DNA of 64,000 bases. Source: Cycas panzhihuaensis. Taxonomy: Eukaryota; Cycadophyta. Below, piece after piece: positions 58,808-64,000 of the stretch. The notes beneath the pieces are model-generated. The model saw only the letters and a program-made list of their open reading frames with translations, did no database searches and was not told the origin of the DNA. Location of the stretch: the NCBI GenBank assembly GCA_023213395.1, contig CM041465.1:181915741-181979740 (forward strand), written 5' to 3'. Every line of letters starts with the position of its first letter. Positions within the stretch are counted from its first letter, which is position 1. A program made the translations under genes and the position numbers.

Positions 58808-61800
58808 GTGTTTTCCTAAACATCTTCATATCTTTATCTATAAAGTTGCGATCAATCATCATTTATCAACCTAGCATCTCAACAATCTCATAAAGTAAAA
58901 TGATTAATAATATCCATATAAAACAACAACCATCTATTGAAATACATGGGTAATTAGGCTATGTAATTACTAGTTCTCAAGGATGCTATTTTGTATATGT
59001 GGTTCATCAGTAAATAAAAGTAGTATAAAATTTCTTACCTCTTACATATGAGAATAACAGTATAATCTATGTATTATACAAGAGTATCTTTATTTATCTC
59101 ATCTCTTTTGTATGAGCAGATAAATTGTATGTTGCCTTCATCAACACTTCTACACACTTGCAACTTTCTTTTGGTAACCAATAAATAACTCATCAACATC
59201 ATCAAATGACTTAAACAAACTAACTCTAGAAAGAGGGTGTACCACCTGGTCAAGTCAAATTAGTTGTAATAAGGTAATATAAGTTATATGTTTCCATGTC
59301 TCTTGTCATACATAGTAAGATAAAATTTTCACTAATAAATGCATTTCCTATATCAGTTGGATAACGTTAATAGTTAATTTAGTTTTCCAAGCTTTCAATA
59401 TATGAGACTTCTCCTTTTTCTCCATATCTTATAAATAGGTAAAAAATTTATTCAATCATCAGATCAACTTATCTCTTTAACAAGCACATAACTAAATCCT
59501 TTATTAATATCAAGTAGTGTCATAAATATCATTCAATTAAATATGTGTGTAATAAACTAGGTAAACATTAGCATTTAATAAGTGAAGCTCTTCACTAAAT
59601 CAAATGTATTTATTTCCAGGGGGGTTTCAACATGTCCAGCAAATGTAAAATACCCACATCAAATTTCACTTCAAATATGTCCCACATCATGAATCTTTCA
59701 TCTATTTTGAGCCTTGAAATATTATAAATAAGCCTTTAATGGCTTCATTTTAAATAAAACTTTCTTTTCATTCATCATCTATCATCATAATCTTTGGAGT
59801 CTTTAAAAACATTAGAAAATGCCAAAGCAAATATGAAAAAGGTTATAAAATTCATCTTTTATGAGGTCAAAAGTACTTTGACCAAATTTACCTATTAAAA
59901 CATCTATCATATAGTTTCTAAAATATACCTTATGACCACTTATTTCAACTATTTCAAAATTTTCTTTCAAATGCAATTGATAACATCTAAATCTAACATC
60001 CTAGTGAAAAGTTATAATAAAAATTTGTCAATATGTCATGAAAAAGTGAGTGGCCTTAAGAAAATACTTTAAGCTCCTTTTTTATTGGTTCTTAGATGCT
60101 TAGTGATGTCGTGTGACCATTTGCTTAGTGAAGGGGGCTTATGGGTAGAATCCAAAAATTATCCAATTTAATTAATTTCATTTTAGTAATTACAAAAAAA
60201 TCAAATCTGATTAAAATAATTTGAAGTTTGCTCTTACCATGGAATTAAAATTTTATCAAACATAATTTAATTTTTAAAATGAAATGTAATTTTTTTTTAT
60301 GTTGATGAATTTTAATCCTATACGATTAATTCCAACCCTATAAATCCACCTACATGTTGTCTCTATAAATGATCTCATTAATGGGTCAATAATGCATGAT
60401 TATCTTTATGGCCTATGATTTCTATATATAGGTGTGTTCTTCTTGTTGATAATATGGATTGAATTAGGTGAAGGCAACGCCTTCCAAGGGCATAAAAGTT
60501 GGCTCCTTCATGCTTTAGCTATGTGGCAGTAATAGTGCTTTGATGGCTTCATCTTTGTAAATTTGTAGGTTGTGGTATATCCTTATTTATGTAGTGTTTA
60601 CATTTGCTTTGGCATGGCTATGATGGTAAGTGTATGGGCTTGGTGTATGGCATTAACTTCTATTAGCATGGGTGCATCAATAGTGGAGGTAGTATAGATT
60701 GTGTGTGTGTTTCCATGGTAGCAAGGTAGAGCTAAAGGCATAACAAACTTCACTATGAGCAGGTATGATCATCAAAGTAGACAATAAGATCACCAAAGTA
60801 GATAGTAACAAGTTGCATCTAGTAACTTGTATATAATACAAATTAGGTGGAATGGAATGGAAGAAGTTCAACCGAAAATCATATAGGTTCCATGCCTAAG
60901 CAAAGGTTTTCTTCATTGCAAAGATCTATCTTTAAATACGGTAGCAAATATATGGATTTGATGATAATGAGATCCTATGCATGGAAAATTACCTTACTTA
61001 GTTGTATCAATATGCAATAGGGCATAAGGTTTGACATCTCAATATATGGCATCCTTCAATGGAAAGAATCTCATATGCAAACTTCAACAGATTTCCCATG
61101 TAGATGTCACAATAGGGTTTCACAATTAGAATTCACTGTATAGATTAAAATACTTTCTTCAAACTATAATATGCATTAACAATAAAAATTTCATACAATA
61201 TTTGTTTCATATATTCTTATCAAACCCTAATTTCATAGTTGCCTAGCCATTGTCAAATTTATGCCATAATGTAATAAATGCCTATAACCTATATATGCAC
61301 TTTATTATAATAACACCCTTATATTTACCATAAAATAGATGATTCAAGTTTTATTTGTGTATCGACATTACTTTATTTCTCAACATATCCTCATATTTTA
61401 TCATGTGCCACATACCTTCACAATCAAATCTTAACATGTTATTAGCTCTTAATAAATCATATTTAATATACTTCTTTAATTTACCTCATGCCATATATCA
61501 AATACATGTCATCATGCTAGTTTTGTCACTTAAATTCCATCATATTATCATAATGCTTTCATACCTTTATAGGTTTGTTACATATTATATTATATAGGCC
61601 TATTGCCTATTTAGCTTATTAATGGGAGCATTGGTTATCATCATACCTAAATATGTTTGTTGCCACTAATTGTGAGATTAGGTAAGATCATTAGTTTTAT
61701 AAAATCTTAGCCACATTTATAAGTGTTCAGTATGTATAAGTGAACTTAATTAGTAATAATATTTCCTTTATCACATCATAGTAGTAGACTTGATTCATAC

Positions 61801-62190
61801 CTGTATATTCTAGTATATGTGTATAACATGCTCAAATAAATTATCCATATAAATTCAAAATCAATGTATCATCAATTTTATGTTTCATCATGCGACTTCA
61901 TCTATATATGGGTTCATCACTCATGTATGTGGCTTTCATCATTTGTTTTATGAATTTGTTTATCAACTTCATCTAGCCTTAGAATCACAGTCATATATCA
62001 CTGGAATACTCAATTTTGACTCATTAAATTCCTCCTTATACTAGCTCTGTCACTAGCTCAACTAGCTTTATCACTAGTTCAACTATTAGGTCAATTAACT
62101 TATTAATATAGATTAAGTATAAGCTTGTAACTTACTTCCATAAGATCTTTCATAATATGACTTTTATACCATGTTAGAATTTAGAATTTA
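58449..62190 (-). other. Internal region of element H
   Basis: AT-rich, no recognisable domain on either strand. It contains the (TA)n run at 58,744-58,804 and many ATCAT words near 58,620-58,730. Confidence 0.5.
58744..58804. repeat. (TA)n microsatellite
   Basis: About 60 bp of uninterrupted TA. Confidence 0.97.
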
Positions 62191-62202
62191 GCTCTAATAC
62201 CA
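62191..62202 (-). promoter_or_regulatory. Primer-binding site of element H
   Basis: The minus strand reads TGGTATTAGAGC, one mismatch from the initiator tRNA-Met complement, directly adjoining the LTR. Confidence 0.8.
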
Positions 62203-62573
62203 TGTTAAAATTTAGAATTTAACTATAATACTATATTATAATATACTCATTATATACAGTGAAAGTGTATCAAACACGTGTAATCAATGAATTATATCAT
62301 GAGGAATATACATAAATCATGTATCTAGTATCAACATATAAAGTAATAATATGAATCATAAAATATTATACATAAGAAGCATTTAAAAGACATTCACCAT
62401 AGTGGACAACAAATTTATACATAGAAAACCTAGTGTAGGAAAATCTACAAGAGAAAGTTGGAGTTGGGAGCTCCTCTTTAATATCAAATGAATTACATTT
62501 CAAAATGAGTCCTTCCTCTCATGATCCTTTCTCAAGTTCTCAAGTGGTATTCATATATAGTTATATGAATAAT
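62203..62573 (-). repeat. 5' LTR of element H, interrupted
   Basis: The first 371 bp (in plus coordinates) of the LTR, starting TGTTAAAATTTAG and matching 57,896 onward. It is cut at 62,574 by the LTR of element I. The remaining ~170 bp should lie beyond element I, outside the window. The LTR edge and primer-binding site are partly duplicated in tandem at 62,167-62,190. Confidence 0.8.
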
Positions 62574-62797
62574 TATTGGAATATTAATGCACATTTGATT
62601 TGTCCCACATGCAAGTAGGTCCTACTCTTCCATCATGGCTTGTATTATAAATACATAATATTGTGTATCATATTGTAACGATGTTGTAATGACATTTTGT
62701 TAATACAATGGAGGTACCTTAAGGGTACCGTTCAGTCCTATGGAGGTGTGTTTCTTTTCTATTTGCCAATATCTTATTGCAGGTCTATTTTCCAACA
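62574..62797 (+). repeat. 5' LTR of element I
   Basis: 224 bp, from TATTGGAATATT to ATTTTCCAACA; the ends form an imperfect inverted repeat (TATTGGAA/TTCCAACA). It has a TATA-like TATTATAAATACATAA at about 62,643-62,658 and a downstream AATACAATGG. Confidence 0.78.
62643..62658 (+). promoter_or_regulatory. TATA-like promoter element in LTR of I
   Basis: TATTATAAATACATAA lies about 140 bp before the LTR end, a plausible position for the core promoter that starts the element RNA. Confidence 0.4.
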
Positions 62798-62809
62798 TGG
62801 TATCAGAGC
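62798..62809 (+). promoter_or_regulatory. Primer-binding site of element I
   Basis: TGGTATCAGAGC, an exact complement of the plant initiator tRNA-Met 3' end, directly adjoining the LTR. Confidence 0.92.
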
Positions 62810-64000
62810 GCCCAGGTTGAGAGAGGTGTTTTTGTTCGGTATTAGAGCAATGATTTAGGAGATGCCATGCATTGAAATTTCTGAAAAGTAATGGCGAAAT
62901 TGAGATGAAATAGTTCGTTTTATAAAATTTGAGTGGTCTCACTATAGATTTTGGGGTGAAAGTATGAAAATTGTAGTAGAATTAATTTCGGCCTGCTTTA
63001 TTTCCATCACAGTATTTTTAGGACAGATCTACAACCTTAACTTCAAAGAGCCATAACTTTAGCTATAGGTATCTAAATGACCTCAATTTTTTTTTTATTC
63101 TATACATTTTTTTATTTTATTTCTAATGGAATTAGTTTAAGATTCATTAGAGGTTAGAATGAAAGTTATTAGTAGTTTGTTAGAAGGTACTACTACAGCC
63201 CTTAGAAACCCTAATTATGAAATTCTTAAAAGGAGCATAACTTTTGATCTAGATATCAGAATTCAATTTCATCTAAACCGTTAGAATCGTATTCCAGAGG
63301 CCATTATTTCCATCTATATTTTATGTATTTTTGAGCTATACATTTTTTAGAAATAAGCTTTTAGGAATTTAAGGGTTTCATATTGATATGGTGACATGAA
63401 TGAGGCAATGGTAATGAGGTGATTATTTGAGGCTCTCTTACATATGTTGTGCTTAGGAGAGTATTGTTACAATGTGAGATGATATTAAGTTATATTGATG
63501 TGAATATATTTGGCACTCTATTAGTAATTTGAGATGCATGATGGTGATTGTTTAATAATAGTTTGAGTGCTTTCTTACATATATTTATATGAGAGAGCTA
63601 TTGTGACATAATGTGGTGATGAAGTTATAATGCATGTGACATATGGCAATTAAGTTCTCCATGGAATGTGATTTTTATGAAGGGACTTTTTTGTCATGAT
63701 AAAGCTAATTTGAGGGCGAGAAAGATAGTGATATGAGGCAATGAGATGCTTGTTACATGTGAGGTTACATAACAAGATTAGACACTCTGTTGGGTGTGTT
63801 AAGGATGAAATTAGGCATGTTTTATGATGTGAACGGACAAATAAAGATGAGTTTTTTGGTTGTTGGGAAGCAAAATTGTTAAGTGGTGTAATGGCATGAG
63901 TTGTATTTTAGGCAATTAAGTGAAGTGTGATGTGTCTTGGTGATTTAATGGTGATGTGAGGTATGTATGATTTATATGAGATGTATGTGGTATAAGCCTT
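62810..64000 (+). other. Leader of element I
   Basis: AT-rich, no start of gag recognised. The phrase GAGC-CATAACTTT at about 63,048-63,062 recurs as GAGCATAACTTTTGATCTAG at 63,234-63,253. The rest is low-complexity GTGATATGAGG-like text. Confidence 0.5.

Larger units (their letters stand above)
57896..62573 (-). mobile_element. Non-coding LTR retroelement (element H), right LTR interrupted
   Basis: Minus-strand element. The 3' LTR is 57,896-58,435, with inverted ends TGTTAGAAT/ATTCTAACA. A polypurine tract adjoins it at 58,436. A primer-binding site lies at 62,191-62,202, and the 5' LTR starts at 62,203 and is cut at 62,573 by element I. The LTR copies share long blocks such as GGAGTTGG, AGCTCCTCTTTA and AAATGAGTCCTT. 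The 3.7-kb internal part shows no gag or pol motif, so it is non-autonomous or fully decayed. The conserved LTR phrase AACCCAGTGTGGAAAAAC is like those of plant copia LTRs, and the primer-binding site suits copia. Confidence 0.8.
62574..64000 (+). mobile_element. LTR retroelement I, 5' end only (runs off window)
   Basis: Plus-strand element. A short LTR is followed by an exact initiator-tRNA primer-binding site and about 1.2 kb of leader, with no coding domain before the window ends. It inserted into the 5' LTR of element H, making it the younger of the two. A short LTR with a tRNA-Met site suggests copia or a TRIM-like element, but the internal domains are needed to decide. Confidence 0.75.

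Noticed and set aside
62574-62820. Host gene promoter with a TATA box near 62,643
   Set aside because: The adjoining exact tRNA-Met primer-binding site and inverted ends show it is a retroelement LTR.

Overview
This window looks like intergenic DNA from a land plant, probably a seed plant with a large repeat-rich nuclear genome. It is AT-rich, has no operon structure and no intact cellular gene, and nearly all recognisable coding matter belongs to plant retroelements: Ty3/gypsy chromovirus and Tat types, Ty1/copia, and an L1-type LINE carrying an RNase H domain. I cannot name the species. Every retroelement frame I can read is broken by stops or frameshifts, except short stretches.

Left part (1-29,345) is a stack of nested insertions. 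A decayed minus-strand gypsy gag/protease fragment occupies 1-3,425 and abuts a truncated minus-strand copia element (B, 3,430-10,646). The 5' LTR of copia B is split by a 5'-truncated LINE (7,431-10,023) with a perfect 17-bp target duplication. Copia B itself abuts the RNase H region of a plus-strand chromovirus (G). G's RNase H and integrase start lie at 10,647-11,281, and the rest of its integrase and its chromodomain lie at 28,162-29,345. The 17 kb between these pieces is a non-coding LTR element (C, 11,287-28,156) with 5-bp target duplications GTAGA, a primer-binding site and a polypurine tract. Inside C sits a GC-rich, 13.2-kb Tat-lineage gypsy element (D, 12,723-25,943, minus strand).

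Middle part: 29,346-33,874 is AT-rich and holds an LTR-like unit bounded by 9-bp inverted repeats. A compound microsatellite of roughly 1.4 kb is cut in two (33,875-34,595 and 41,653-42,326) by the best preserved element of the window, gypsy element F (34,596-41,652, minus strand). F has TSD GTATG, two LTRs of about 1.18 kb, primer-binding site, polypurine tract, gag, protease, RT, RNase H and integrase.

Right part (42,327-64,000) is mostly AT-rich sequence without recognisable genes. Exceptions are a possible pseudogene 3' end (50,812-51,193), a long decayed minus-strand reading frame (56,150-57,893), a non-coding LTR element (H, from 57,896) whose right LTR is interrupted at 62,574, and the 5' LTR, primer-binding site and leader of a further element (I) that runs off the window end.

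Nothing here forms a host pathway. The functional relations visible are those inside each retroelement (LTR promoter, primer-binding site, gag, pol, polypurine tract) and the order of insertions that can be read from the nesting. I did not find a convincing new biological system; the most informative signals are the nesting order, the retroelement that split a microsatellite, the odd indel pattern between the two LTRs of D, and two unidentified decayed coding stretches.
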